Below are positions 9,017 through 16,599 of a DNA stretch of 51,749 nucleotides, one piece after another. The notes beneath the pieces were generated by a model. The model searched no databases. It saw nothing but the letters and a program-made list of their open reading frames with translations, and was not told the origin of the DNA. The translations under genes were made by a program, and so were the position numbers. How positions within the stretch are numbered: the stretch's first letter is position 1; the number at the start of each line of letters is the position of its first letter. Where the stretch lies: positions 1 through 51,749 of the forward strand of contig VBOX01000088.1 of NCBI GenBank assembly GCA_005893265.1, in the 5' to 3' direction. Source of the DNA: Candidatus Eiseniibacteriota bacterium (GTDB lineage Bacteria; Eisenbacteria; RBG-16-71-46; SZUA-252).

Positions 9017-9468
9017 GGGACCGTGGTTATTGGGGTTGGTGCGCCGAGATGTCGACCTTGGGCTGCGTCATGGCCAATGCGCGATCCCATCGTAGCCAGC
9101 GTGTGAGAACGGCAGCAGCAGTCACCGGTCCATCCCAATCATTGTGGCGGGGCCCTGTAGGCGTTGCAAGCAAAGTCTTTGAAAATTAGACAAAGGACGC
9201 CCAGTTGCTCCGCCAGCTTGTCCCATGGGCCCTGATATTGCTTAAAGGCAGTCGACCGCGGTTGTCCGTCGGACGCCCGGGCAACCGGCCCCTCCAACTA
9301 CCGGCGGCTGCGTCGCCGGGGGGCCGGACCCGGCCCGAACCAGGGCTGCAATTGTAACAAAGGTGTCCGCCGCGTTCGCCTGGGTTCACGTTTGCGCAGG
9401 AGCGTTCAAACAAGGATTCGCTCGGAACATAGATCCGGCCCACGCTGGCCGGTGATTGGAGGCGAACC
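9017..9468. other. 452-bp divergent intergenic stretch
   Basis: It lies between the sigma-54 kinase/regulator operon (minus) and the YtxH-like gene (plus). No credible ORF or RNA gene is seen. A GG-N10-GC element on the plus strand (9381-9395) could serve the YtxH gene, whose GGAGG ribosome-binding site lies 7 nt before its ATG. An A/T-rich patch at about 9170-9195 (TTTGAAAATTAGACAAAGG) may belong to the minus-strand promoter. Confidence 0.5.
9381..9395 (+). promoter_or_regulatory. Candidate sigma-54-type element upstream of the YtxH-like gene
   Basis: The site TGGGTTCACGTTTGC has GG and GC pairs separated by exactly ten bases and a good -12 half (TTTGC). The -24 half is only partly like TGGCAC. 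A start of transcription some 12 nt downstream would leave a leader of about 60 nt before the YtxH ATG. The position is plausible, next to a sigma-54 activator operon, but the match is weak. Confidence 0.22.
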
Positions 9469-9693
9469 ATGGATGTGTACCCCAACTCAAACGACATAGG
9501 ACACAACGCGCCCAATATCGTCCCTTTCGTGGTTGGAGCCGTGGTGGGAGCCGGAATTGCCCTGCTGCTCGCCCCCGCCCACGGGAGAGACACCAGACGG
9601 CGCGTCGGCTCCACAGTCAGGCGCTGGAGCGACAGCGCGCGACAGGCCATGAGGCGGACGCCTGGAGGCGTCCTCGACCAGCCTGGTGATTGA
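9469..9693 (+). CDS. YtxH domain-containing small membrane protein
   Basis: 74 residues. After a short polar N terminus there is one hydrophobic helix rich in Gly/Ala (IVPFVVGAVVGAGIALLLAP, about 17-36). It ends in LAP and is followed by a basic helix with G-R-D-T-R-R-R. This is the pattern of YtxH/general-stress small proteins. GGAGG lies 7 nt before the ATG. These proteins are usually induced by stress and anchored in the inner membrane with a cytoplasmic tail; their biochemical role is unknown. Confidence 0.8.
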   Translation: MDVYPNSNDIGHNAPNIVPFVVGAVVGAGIALLLAPAHGRDTRRRVGSTVRRWSDSARQAMRRTPGGVLDQPGD

Positions 9694-9781
9694 ACTACGG
9701 TAGTGGAATGGCGACCGGATGGTGGGTGATCACGCGGCTCGCGGGGATCCGCAGAGTTGCCCGCCCCCGGCCGCCGATTGC

Positions 9782-10279
9782 TCAGGGGTCCTGACCTAGC
9801 GGCGCGTCCCCCTCCCTGATGAGAAGCCAGTTCTTCCCGCCGCTCTTGTCGGCGCGCCCGCGGATTCGGACCAGGGCCCACCTCCCGGTGAGCTTCCCGC
9901 CTACCAACTCGAAGACGAGGTGCCCCCGCTTGAGGCCCTCATGCGGGTCCCCGACCGGCGCCCACGCACCGAGATCCCAGATCCCCACGGTACCAGCACC
10001 GTATTGGCCTTTCGGAATCGTTCCCTCGAAGGCGCCGTACTCGATCGGGTAGTCCTCCACCTGAACGGCGAGTCGCCTCTCCCCCGGATCAGGGCTCGGG
10101 CCCTTGGGGACGGCCCAGCTTTTCAGTACACCGTCCAACTCCAGGCGGAAGTCGTAATGCAACCGCGAGGCAGCGTGCTCTTGGACCACGAACCGCCGCC
10201 CCTGGGAGGACTTTGCACCGCCCCTGGGCTCGGGCGTACGGCTGAAATCCCGCTTTCGTCGGTAGGCGCCAAGAGTCAT
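9782..10279 (-). CDS. Stand-alone DNA ligase D 3'-phosphoesterase (PE) domain protein
   Basis: 165 residues that consist of only the PE domain of LigD, an end-healing module of bacterial non-homologous end joining that trims 3' phosphates and ribonucleotides. The metal-binding signature is present: FVVQEHAASRLHYDFRLELD gives His35, His41 and Asp43, followed by SWAVPKGPS and a FEGTIPKGQYGAGTVGIWD strand-turn. By the fixed offset of 7 from Pseudomonas LigD numbering, the site equivalent to His84 is Tyr77 (VEDYPIEY), while Tyr88 is kept as Tyr81. GAGGAG lies 9 nt before the ATG. No ku, ligase or primase gene is visible in the window. Stand-alone PE proteins are known in bacteria and archaea. Confidence 0.88.
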   Translation of the reverse strand: MTLGAYRRKRDFSRTPEPRGGAKSSQGRRFVVQEHAASRLHYDFRLELDGVLKSWAVPKGPSPDPGERRLAVQVEDYPIEYGAFEGTIPKGQYGAGTVGIWDLGAWAPVGDPHEGLKRGHLVFELVGGKLTGRWALVRIRGRADKSGGKNWLLIREGDAPLGQDP

Positions 10280-10721
10280 GACCTAGACGCTCCTCGTGTG
10301 GCACCTGGCGCTCCGCGTCGCATGGTTCCGGGCACTCCCCTCCAGAAACCGGCTCCCGACCTGCTCACGAGCACCTAAGCAGAGCGCGCGCCAATGCCGA
10401 AGACGCCGGCCGAAAGTCCTATAGAGGCTGGTGGTTCCCTGTGGGCACATGTACCTCTTGCGTGAAGTTATTACAAGGCGTGCTCCCTTTTCTGCACGTA
10501 CTGGGCGCGAGCCCTGCCCTCGTACGACCCATCCTCCCGCGAGTCTCCGGCGCACCCACCTCGCAATTCGGTCGCGCTCAAGGATTCAACGAAGGTGCCC
10601 TCGAACTCCGTAATCGATCGGCACGAGACTTGTTAGAGTGGTGAGATTCAGGTAATGGAGCAGGCTCGTCTGTCGCCGATCCCAGCCTCTTGTATCCGAA
10701 GCCTGCCCTGGAGGAGCACCT
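10280..10721. other. 442-bp divergent intergenic stretch
   Basis: It lies between the LigD-PE gene (minus) and the CBS-domain gene (plus). No ORF here looks protein-like. A short perfect inverted repeat (TGCTC-AC-GAGCA) is present near 10361. A GGAGGAG ribosome-binding site belongs to the CBS gene. No terminator or RNA gene was recognised. Confidence 0.45.
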
Positions 10722-11102
10722 ATGACCGCTGGTGAGCTCATGACACGCAGATTCGACGTTGTCCAGGCCGACGCCTCGCTCGAGGAGGTAGCCCGCAAGT
10801 TGGAATCGTATGAGAGCGATCCTCTCCCTGTCTGCAGAGATGGGCTCCTGGTTGGATTGGTCAGCCGCCGGGAAATCGCAGCACGGGTCGCCCCGATGAG
10901 ACGTCGCCCCTTGCCCACGCGGGTCGCGGACATTATCGCGCCCGACATTCTCTTCTGCTTCGAGAGCACCGAGGCCACGGAGGCGGCAAGCCTCATGAAG
11001 GAGAACAGAGTCCCCCTGATGCCGGTCCTCAGCCGAGGCATGAAGGTGGTCGGTGTCCTAGCCCTTAAGGACATACCAGGCACCGTGAAGAAGGTCACCT
11101 AG
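10722..11102 (+). CDS. Two-CBS-domain protein (Bateman module)
   Basis: 126 residues made of two CBS repeats. The first (about 1-60) has the entry TAGELMTRRFDVVQADASLEEVARKL and exit LPVCRDGLLVGLVSRREIA. The second (about 67-122) has VADIIAPDILFCFESTEATEA and MPVLSRGMKVVGVLALKDI. CBS pairs bind adenine nucleotides such as AMP, ATP or SAM and usually regulate a partner. This one has no fused output domain and no adjacent partner. GGAGGAG lies 6 nt before the ATG. A T6 run follows the stop at 11107 but no clear hairpin precedes it. Confidence 0.88.
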   Translation: MTAGELMTRRFDVVQADASLEEVARKLESYESDPLPVCRDGLLVGLVSRREIAARVAPMRRRPLPTRVADIIAPDILFCFESTEATEAASLMKENRVPLMPVLSRGMKVVGVLALKDIPGTVKKVT

Positions 11103-11451
11103 GGGATTTTTTCTTTCGCCGCGCCGGCGCCCGCGGGCGAGGTCTCCCGTCTCCGGTGCCGGCTTCCCAGGAACGGCCCCGTCCACAACGGCTTCCTGTT
11201 TCTCCACGCTTTCCCCCCTCGACTCGTCGAGCGCGACCATCCACGAATAAGGCAAAAGGTCATCGCTTGGCTGCCGGTCCACAGGTAGAATGCGGCAGTC
11301 CCTCACCCACCCGAAAGCAACCGATGCCATAGCCACACCGGATGCACGACGCAGGGCGACGCGAGCGCGCCGAACTCAGCCGAGAGTCATCAAGCACTAT
11401 GGATCGATTGGATGGATCCGTGCGGTACCAGCACAATGAGGGAGGTTCACG
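11103..11451. other. 349-bp stretch upstream of the barrel / kinase-like / transporter operon
   Basis: It starts with a T-rich run (GATTTTTTCTTTC) just after the CBS gene that may end its transcript. The rest is presumably the leader and promoter of the 11452-15873 operon. A minus-strand frame (11058-11336) is open here but resembles no family. A purine-rich AGGGAGG-like stretch lies immediately before the start at 11452. Confidence 0.45.
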
Positions 11452-12744
11452 ATGCTCCATCGAACACCCCGGTGGCCCCAGGGCGGAACCATTCTTGCGC
11501 TCGCGCTCTGCGTGTTGCCGGCGGCCTGCATTGTAGACAGCGCTCGCGCGGAGCCTCGCTTCGGTGATTCCACCTGGGTTGCGCCTTCGGCTCTCATCGA
11601 AGGAGACGTTGAAGCAGCGGGACCGCGGGTCGCACGGCCGGACCACGAGCGCCGATGGGAGACCGTGCTGCGCGCTCCCTTCCGATTGGCTTTTCTCCCG
11701 CTCCGGTTGCTCACGCGCGGAATCGAGGCGGCCGGCCCGACCGCGGAGGAGTTCCACACGAGCAAGGGACGGATCCAGGTGTCGCCCGAATGGATCGGGG
11801 CGACCGTCGCGGTCCCGGCCTTTCTCGGGCCCGGATCGAAGATCGGTCTGACGGGCGCCTGGTCTCCCAGGGACAGTCGCAAGGCAAGGATTCGAGCCCA
11901 CGCCGGAGACAGCGTGTCGTTCCTCGGAGGCGGCATCGACGCGCTGTACGACTATCGTCCCAACCGCCGCTTCTACGGGATCGGCAATTTCTCGAGCTCC
12001 GACCCCACCTATTTTCTGCGCCGCGCGGATCTCGCGAGCGCTTACCTCTTCGCCGGCCGCGATCCGTTGCGCCGAGTACGCGCGAGCGTGGGGATCTCGG
12101 ATGTCGGGATCGGACAGGGATACAACGGTAGCCCGAGGTCGGTCGACGTCTTCAACCCGACGGACGTGCCCTTCCTCACGCAGGGCTCCCAGGTCTGGTG
12201 GCTCGGGGTGGGCGGGGATTTCGCGGCCCTCGACGGCGCCGAGCCGTCCGAAGGCGTCCACCTGCGTCCGGAAGTCAGGAGATTTCGAAGCTCGGACGGC
12301 AGCGACCTTCGTTTCGATGATTGGCGCGTCGAGGCGCGCGGCTATCTTCCGGTCTTCTCGAGGAGACGCGTGATCGCGGCGCGGCTCGTCTATGAAGGCG
12401 TCGATCCACGGAGCGGCTCCGCGCCGGTGCCCTTCTATCGTCTAGCGGAGTCCTCGGACGCGAACCACTTCGCGGGATACCCCACCGGGCGCTTCCGCGA
12501 CCGCCGGCTCGCGATCGGTCATGCCGAGTACCGCTGGGAGATCATGCGCCCCGTTTGGGCATTCGGACTCGCCGAGCTGGGCGAGGTCGCATCGACTTCC
12601 AGCCGACTCACGCTTGGCGCGGCTCACCCATCGTTAGGCGGGGGCCTGCGCGCGCGGATCAGCCCGGGTCAGGTCGCTGAGATCGAAGCGGCGAGGGGAC
12701 ACGAGGGGCTCAACGTCAAGGCGGACCTGGAGGCGCACTTCTAA
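11452..12744 (+). CDS. Outer-membrane beta-barrel protein, surface antigen D15/BamA-like
   Basis: 430 residues. The N-terminal signal peptide has a hydrophobic core (TILALALCVLPAACIVDSARA) and probable cleavage near residue 33. The rest lacks long hydrophobic helices and has alternating aromatic/polar strands (YDYRPNRRFYGIGNFS, VWWLGVGGDFAAL, WRVEARGYLPVF). It ends in a terminal Phe (KADLEAHF), as outer-membrane barrels do for BAM recognition. The motif YGIGNFSSSDPTYFLRR resembles the strand-turn seen in D15-type barrels. No POTRA domain is evident. The stop overlaps the next start (TAATG), so it is translationally coupled to the kinase-like gene. Export and barrel fold are confident; cargo is unknown. 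Confidence 0.75.
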   Translation: MLHRTPRWPQGGTILALALCVLPAACIVDSARAEPRFGDSTWVAPSALIEGDVEAAGPRVARPDHERRWETVLRAPFRLAFLPLRLLTRGIEAAGPTAEEFHTSKGRIQVSPEWIGATVAVPAFLGPGSKIGLTGAWSPRDSRKARIRAHAGDSVSFLGGGIDALYDYRPNRRFYGIGNFSSSDPTYFLRRADLASAYLFAGRDPLRRVRASVGISDVGIGQGYNGSPRSVDVFNPTDVPFLTQGSQVWWLGVGGDFAALDGAEPSEGVHLRPEVRRFRSSDGSDLRFDDWRVEARGYLPVFSRRRVIAARLVYEGVDPRSGSAPVPFYRLAESSDANHFAGYPTGRFRDRRLAIGHAEYRWEIMRPVWAFGLAELGEVASTSSRLTLGAAHPSLGGGLRARISPGQVAEIEAARGHEGLNVKADLEAHF

Positions 12745-14411
12745 TGGGCGCTCGCGTGCGGGTTTTCGTGACGGTAGCGTGGATCGCCCTCGCCGGGGGA
12801 GGCGCGCCAGCCTCCGCTGCAGCAGACCGGACAGATCGGAGCGTCCCGACCGACAGCAGCACGTGGATCGACCACGACGCGCTTCCGATGCCAGAGCCTC
12901 GCGTGAGGAAGGTCAGTCTCTACAGCTACATGTTCCGCCAGGCCATCGTGGAGCCGATCAGCAAGACCTTCGACGTCCCGGACAAAATCATTTGGCTGAT
13001 GAAGCCGTTCGGGGTCGAATTGGAACAGCCATCCGCGAACGAGAACGCGTTCGACGAGGTTGCCAATTCCTCCTGGTTCACGAACCGGAATCACATGCGC
13101 GCCGTTTCCATGCGCGAGATTCGCGAGGGACCGTTCGGCGGAGTCATGCCCGCGAAACCCTGGACCGTCACGGATCTCAAGAAGGGCGGCTACAATCCTG
13201 GGTTCCAAATCAAGGACGCCGACGGAAGGAAATGGATCGTCAAGCTTGACCTACCGGGCTCCGCCCAGGCCGGCTCGGGCGCAGGGACAGTCTCGAGCCG
13301 TCTCGTTTGGGCGGCCGGATACAACATATCCCTGGATCAGACCGTGACGTTCCGGCGGGAGGACCTCCATTTGCGGACCGCCCTCGCCAAGGCGGGCTCG
13401 AAGGAGCCCATCACCGAAGAGGATCTCGCCGGCATCCTGGCCCGCGGGGCGCACGCGTCGGACGGCCGCTACTACGGCGGCGCGAGCTTGTTCCTTCCGG
13501 GAAAGCCTGTGGGCCCGGTCGATCTTCGAGGCAAGCGACGCGACGATCCGAACGACTGGTACCAGCACAAGAACCGGCGTGAGCTGCGCGGCCTCTACGT
13601 CTTCTATTCGTGGCTCAACAACTGGGACGTCAAGGATCACCAGTCGCTCGACATGTACGCCAAGCGGGCCGATGGCTCGGGGCACGTCACCCACTATCTG
13701 CTGGACGTCAACGGTTCCCTGGGCGCGGCCGCTGAAGGAGCCAAGCCGCTTCTCTATGGCTACGAGAAGCGGGTCAGTTTCGGGTGGACGGCGAAGCGGC
13801 TGCTCACGCTGGGATTTGTCGTGGAACCCTGGCGGCGCGCTCATCAGGAAACGGGAATTCCATCCGTCGGCAATTTCGAATCCAAATTCTTTCACCCGGA
13901 CCACTGGGAGCCCCTCGAACAGGTCGCACCGTTTCGCGAGATGACCCTCCGCGACTGTTACTGGGGAGCCAAGCTCGTGGCCTCGTTCTCCGATGCGCAG
14001 ATCGCGGCGGCGATCGATGCGGCCGGGTACGAGGACCCGCGGGCTCCCGCCTACCTCCTCCGGACCCTCATCGAGCGCCGCGACAAGGTGGCGCGTTACT
14101 GGTTCAATCGCGTCGTACCCCTCGACTTCTTCCACGTGGAAGGCGGGGTCCTGCGCTTCCACGATCTGGCCCGTGATATCGGATGGACCGGTGCGCGCGA
14201 GTACGTGGCCGAGCTCCGGACGCCCGGCCGCCCCGGCAAAACGTCGGACCCGCAGCGCTTGGCCACGACGGAGTTGAGGCTGCCTGAACAAGGCGAGGCC
14301 GGCCTTGAGATCACGCTCTCGATTGCCGGAAGCGGAGCGCAGCCGGTTCGCGTGGAGCTCAAGCGACTGGACTCGGGCTGGGTTGTCACCCGGGTGCGCC
14401 ACGCACGATGA
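12744..14411 (+). CDS. Secreted protein with kinase-like motifs (uncharacterised family)
   Basis: 555 residues with a signal peptide (MGARVRVFVTVAWIALAGGG ... ASAAA). The protein belongs to a family I know only as hypothetical in Acidobacteria, Deltaproteobacteria and similar groups. Motifs in order recall the HipA/PI3K/FAM20 kinase-like fold. KWIVKLDLP with Lys167 suggests the beta3 lysine. SSRLVWAAGYN suggests helix C. RELRGLYVFYSWLNNWDVKDHQ with Asp295 suggests a catalytic loop. HYLLDVNGSLG with Asp321 stands where a metal-binding DFG-like Asp would be; relatives, as I recall them, read IDFGSTLG. ATP binding and phosphotransfer are inference. It overlaps the upstream barrel gene by 1 nt and is followed 49 nt later by a nucleotide-transporter gene. 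Confidence 0.7.
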   Translation: MGARVRVFVTVAWIALAGGGAPASAAADRTDRSVPTDSSTWIDHDALPMPEPRVRKVSLYSYMFRQAIVEPISKTFDVPDKIIWLMKPFGVELEQPSANENAFDEVANSSWFTNRNHMRAVSMREIREGPFGGVMPAKPWTVTDLKKGGYNPGFQIKDADGRKWIVKLDLPGSAQAGSGAGTVSSRLVWAAGYNISLDQTVTFRREDLHLRTALAKAGSKEPITEEDLAGILARGAHASDGRYYGGASLFLPGKPVGPVDLRGKRRDDPNDWYQHKNRRELRGLYVFYSWLNNWDVKDHQSLDMYAKRADGSGHVTHYLLDVNGSLGAAAEGAKPLLYGYEKRVSFGWTAKRLLTLGFVVEPWRRAHQETGIPSVGNFESKFFHPDHWEPLEQVAPFREMTLRDCYWGAKLVASFSDAQIAAAIDAAGYEDPRAPAYLLRTLIERRDKVARYWFNRVVPLDFFHVEGGVLRFHDLARDIGWTGAREYVAELRTPGRPGKTSDPQRLATTELRLPEQGEAGLEITLSIAGSGAQPVRVELKRLDSGWVVTRVRHAR

Positions 14412-14460
14412 TCCCCAGACAAGGCTTCCTCGCGGTAGACGAGGCGCCCGGAGAGCCCAC

Positions 14461-15873
14461 ATGAGATGGACGTCCACCGAAGGGGAACAAGGCCGCGGCA
14501 CGACACCAGGGCCCGAACGCAGTCTGCTCGATCGGATCCTCAACGTCTTCACGGACGTGCGCCCCGGGGAGGGCGTCACCGCGGTCCTCCTGATGCTGAA
14601 TATCTTCCTCCTGCTCGCGGGGTACTACCTTCTCAAGACGATTCGCGAGCCTCTCATCCTCGCCGCTCCCGGGGGCGGGGCCGAAGTGAAGAGCTACGCC
14701 GCCGCCGCGATCGCGGGAATCCTCATCGTGATCGTGCCGCTGTACAGCGCGCTCGCCTCCCGAGTCTCCCGCGTTCGACTGATTAACTTCGTGACGCTGT
14801 TCTTCATCCTATGCCTCTTCGCGTTCTTCGGCCTGAACCGAGCCGGCGTCCCGATCGGCGTCGCCTTCTTCATCTGGGTCGGTATTTTCAACCTCATGGT
14901 CGTCGCCCAGCTCTGGGCCTTCGCCAATGACGTCTATACGGTGGAGCAAGGCAAGCGGCTGTTCGCGATCGTTGGCATCGGGGCGTCGCTCGGCGCGATC
15001 GCGGGCGCGTTCGTGACAGGCCAACTGGTAAAGCACTATGGACCCTATCCGTTCATGCTCGGCGCCGCGATGCTCCTCGTTCTCTGCATGGTGCTGACGA
15101 ACATCGTGAATGCCCGCGAGAAGCGCGCCCGGGGACGAGAGCCCCGGACCGCCGGTGTGGAGTCGGCGGCCGTCGGAGGTCCGGCCGCCGACTCTTCGGC
15201 CGCGGAAGACCGTTTGCGCGGGCGGAGCGGGTTCGCGCTGGTGATCAGCGACGGCTACCTCCTCCTCATCGCGGCGCTGATGCTGTTGAGCAATCTCGTG
15301 AACACGACCGGGGAGTACATCCTGGGTAAGACCGTCGTGACCCTGTACACCGCGGCGCACGGTGCGGCGTCCGCCGGAGGGCTGAACGAGAAAAAGGTGA
15401 TCGGCGAGTTCTACGGCAACTTCTTCACGGTGGTGAACGTCCTCTCCGGCGCCGTCCAAGCGCTTCTCGTCTCGCGGGTGCTGAAGTACTTCGGCGTGCG
15501 GATCGCGCTCCTGGTCCTGCCCGTCGTGGCGCTCCTCGGCTACGGGTCCATGGCCTTCTTCCCGATTCTCTCGTTCATCCGAACAGCCAAGCTGGCGGAA
15601 AACTCGATCGACTATTCCCTGCAGAACACGACCCGGCATGCCCTCTATTTGCCGACGAGCCGCGAGGCGAAGTACAAAGCGAAGCAGGCGAACGACACCT
15701 TCTTCGTGCGATTCGGGGACGTGATCTCGGCTGGAATCGTGTTCGCGGGCACAACCTGGTTCGCATTCGCGCCGAAGCACTTCGCCGTTGTGAACATCGT
15801 GCTCATCGGCGTCTGGCTTGCGGTCGCCATCGCCCTGGGCCGCAGATTCAACCGGCTGGCAGGTACGTCTTAG
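14461..15873 (+). CDS. NTP/NDP exchange transporter, ATP/ADP translocase (TLC/Npt) family
   Basis: 470 residues with 11-12 predicted membrane helices. The opening helix LLMLNIFLLLAGYYLLKTIR followed by EPLIL is characteristic of the plastid/rickettsial-type ATP/ADP translocase family, as are the long loop near 230-260 and AENSIDYSLQNTTRHALYLP near the C terminus. The ATG at 14461 has GGAGAG 6 nt upstream; the longer in-frame extension runs into the preceding gene. Family members exchange ATP, ADP or other nucleotides across the inner membrane and are best known from intracellular bacteria, though free-living relatives exist. Here the gene ends an operon with a secreted kinase-like protein. 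It converges with the hydroxylase gene, overlapping it by 4 nt. Confidence 0.88.
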   Translation: MRWTSTEGEQGRGTTPGPERSLLDRILNVFTDVRPGEGVTAVLLMLNIFLLLAGYYLLKTIREPLILAAPGGGAEVKSYAAAAIAGILIVIVPLYSALASRVSRVRLINFVTLFFILCLFAFFGLNRAGVPIGVAFFIWVGIFNLMVVAQLWAFANDVYTVEQGKRLFAIVGIGASLGAIAGAFVTGQLVKHYGPYPFMLGAAMLLVLCMVLTNIVNAREKRARGREPRTAGVESAAVGGPAADSSAAEDRLRGRSGFALVISDGYLLLIAALMLLSNLVNTTGEYILGKTVVTLYTAAHGAASAGGLNEKKVIGEFYGNFFTVVNVLSGAVQALLVSRVLKYFGVRIALLVLPVVALLGYGSMAFFPILSFIRTAKLAENSIDYSLQNTTRHALYLPTSREAKYKAKQANDTFFVRFGDVISAGIVFAGTTWFAFAPKHFAVVNIVLIGVWLAVAIALGRRFNRLAGTS

Positions 15874-16481
15874 CGGTTCTGCGTGCGCTTCCCGAAGTGA
15901 CTATGGCGGCGAGCCACCATCCGCGCGGACGGAGGCGTTGGAATCGGAGCCGGCATCTTGGTGACGAGCGTCCCCAACACCAGATCCGCGAGCGGGAGCA
16001 GCACGTTTAGATTGCGGTTCATGTGGACGTGATGAATCCGGTGGTGCCGCTTCAGAAACTGAAAGTATCTCGACCGTTCTATGAACTGGAGGCTCGGCTT
16101 GTGCATGAAATAGTGCAGGCTCTCGTATCCCACGTAGTAGGCGGTGAGCGTCGCTGCGAACGCCACCACAGACGCCACGTAGGGAAACCGCACGCCGAGC
16201 GCCGCGAGGCCCCAGGACACGAGCACCCAGGGAACCGTGTTGATCGCGATGAGGATCGGCCCGCCCCACCATTGGAAGTGAAGGGCTTCCTCCTGCTCCT
16301 CCTCCACCACGTGGAACGTATCGTCAAACTTGCACAATTGATGGTGGATCAGGGTATGCGTCGTGAAGCAATCCTTGGGAAGCCACGGACGGTGAAGCCA
16401 ATAGCGGTGAAATGCCCACTCGAAAAAGCTGGATTGAACGACGGAGACGCAACAGCCGGTCAGAATCGCGATTGGGAGCAA
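15870..16481 (-). CDS. Fatty acid hydroxylase / sterol desaturase superfamily membrane protein
   Basis: 203 residues with several hydrophobic segments and the histidine clusters of the di-iron hydroxylase superfamily: EWAFHRYWLH, CFTTHTLIHHQL, YESLHYFMHKP and KRHHRIHHVHMNRN. These bind two irons at the membrane face and carry out O2-dependent hydroxylation or desaturation of lipids. The length is short but includes all four clusters. It is transcribed against the nucleotide transporter and overlaps its last 4 nt. The lipid substrate cannot be predicted. Confidence 0.85.
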   Translation of the reverse strand: MLPIAILTGCCVSVVQSSFFEWAFHRYWLHRPWLPKDCFTTHTLIHHQLCKFDDTFHVVEEEQEEALHFQWWGGPILIAINTVPWVLVSWGLAALGVRFPYVASVVAFAATLTAYYVGYESLHYFMHKPSLQFIERSRYFQFLKRHHRIHHVHMNRNLNVLLPLADLVLGTLVTKMPAPIPTPPSARMVARRHSHFGKRTQNR

Positions 16482-16599
16482 ATGGGATCCTCGCTAGATG
16501 GGAGCTGCTATAGGGAATATCGGCTATGGGATCGGGAAACTCAAACGATTTCGACTTTGGTCCGGGGGCCGGGCAAAATGCAGATCGCGCCCGGGCTGC

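Noticed and set aside
9156-9195. TTGCAA-containing stretch as a sigma-54 promoter for the kinase/regulator operon
   Set aside because: The -12 half is acceptable but there is no GG at the required ten-base distance.
11058-11336. 92-codon minus-strand frame between the CBS gene and the barrel gene
   Set aside because: It overlaps the CBS gene, has no clear ribosome-binding site and shows no recognisable pattern; possible but unsupported.
14461-15873. Nucleotide transporter as a sign of an intracellular parasite
   Set aside because: The rest of the window (many two-component systems, polysaccharide and trehalose synthesis, complete regulatory genes) points to a free-living bacterium; relatives of this transporter occur outside parasites.
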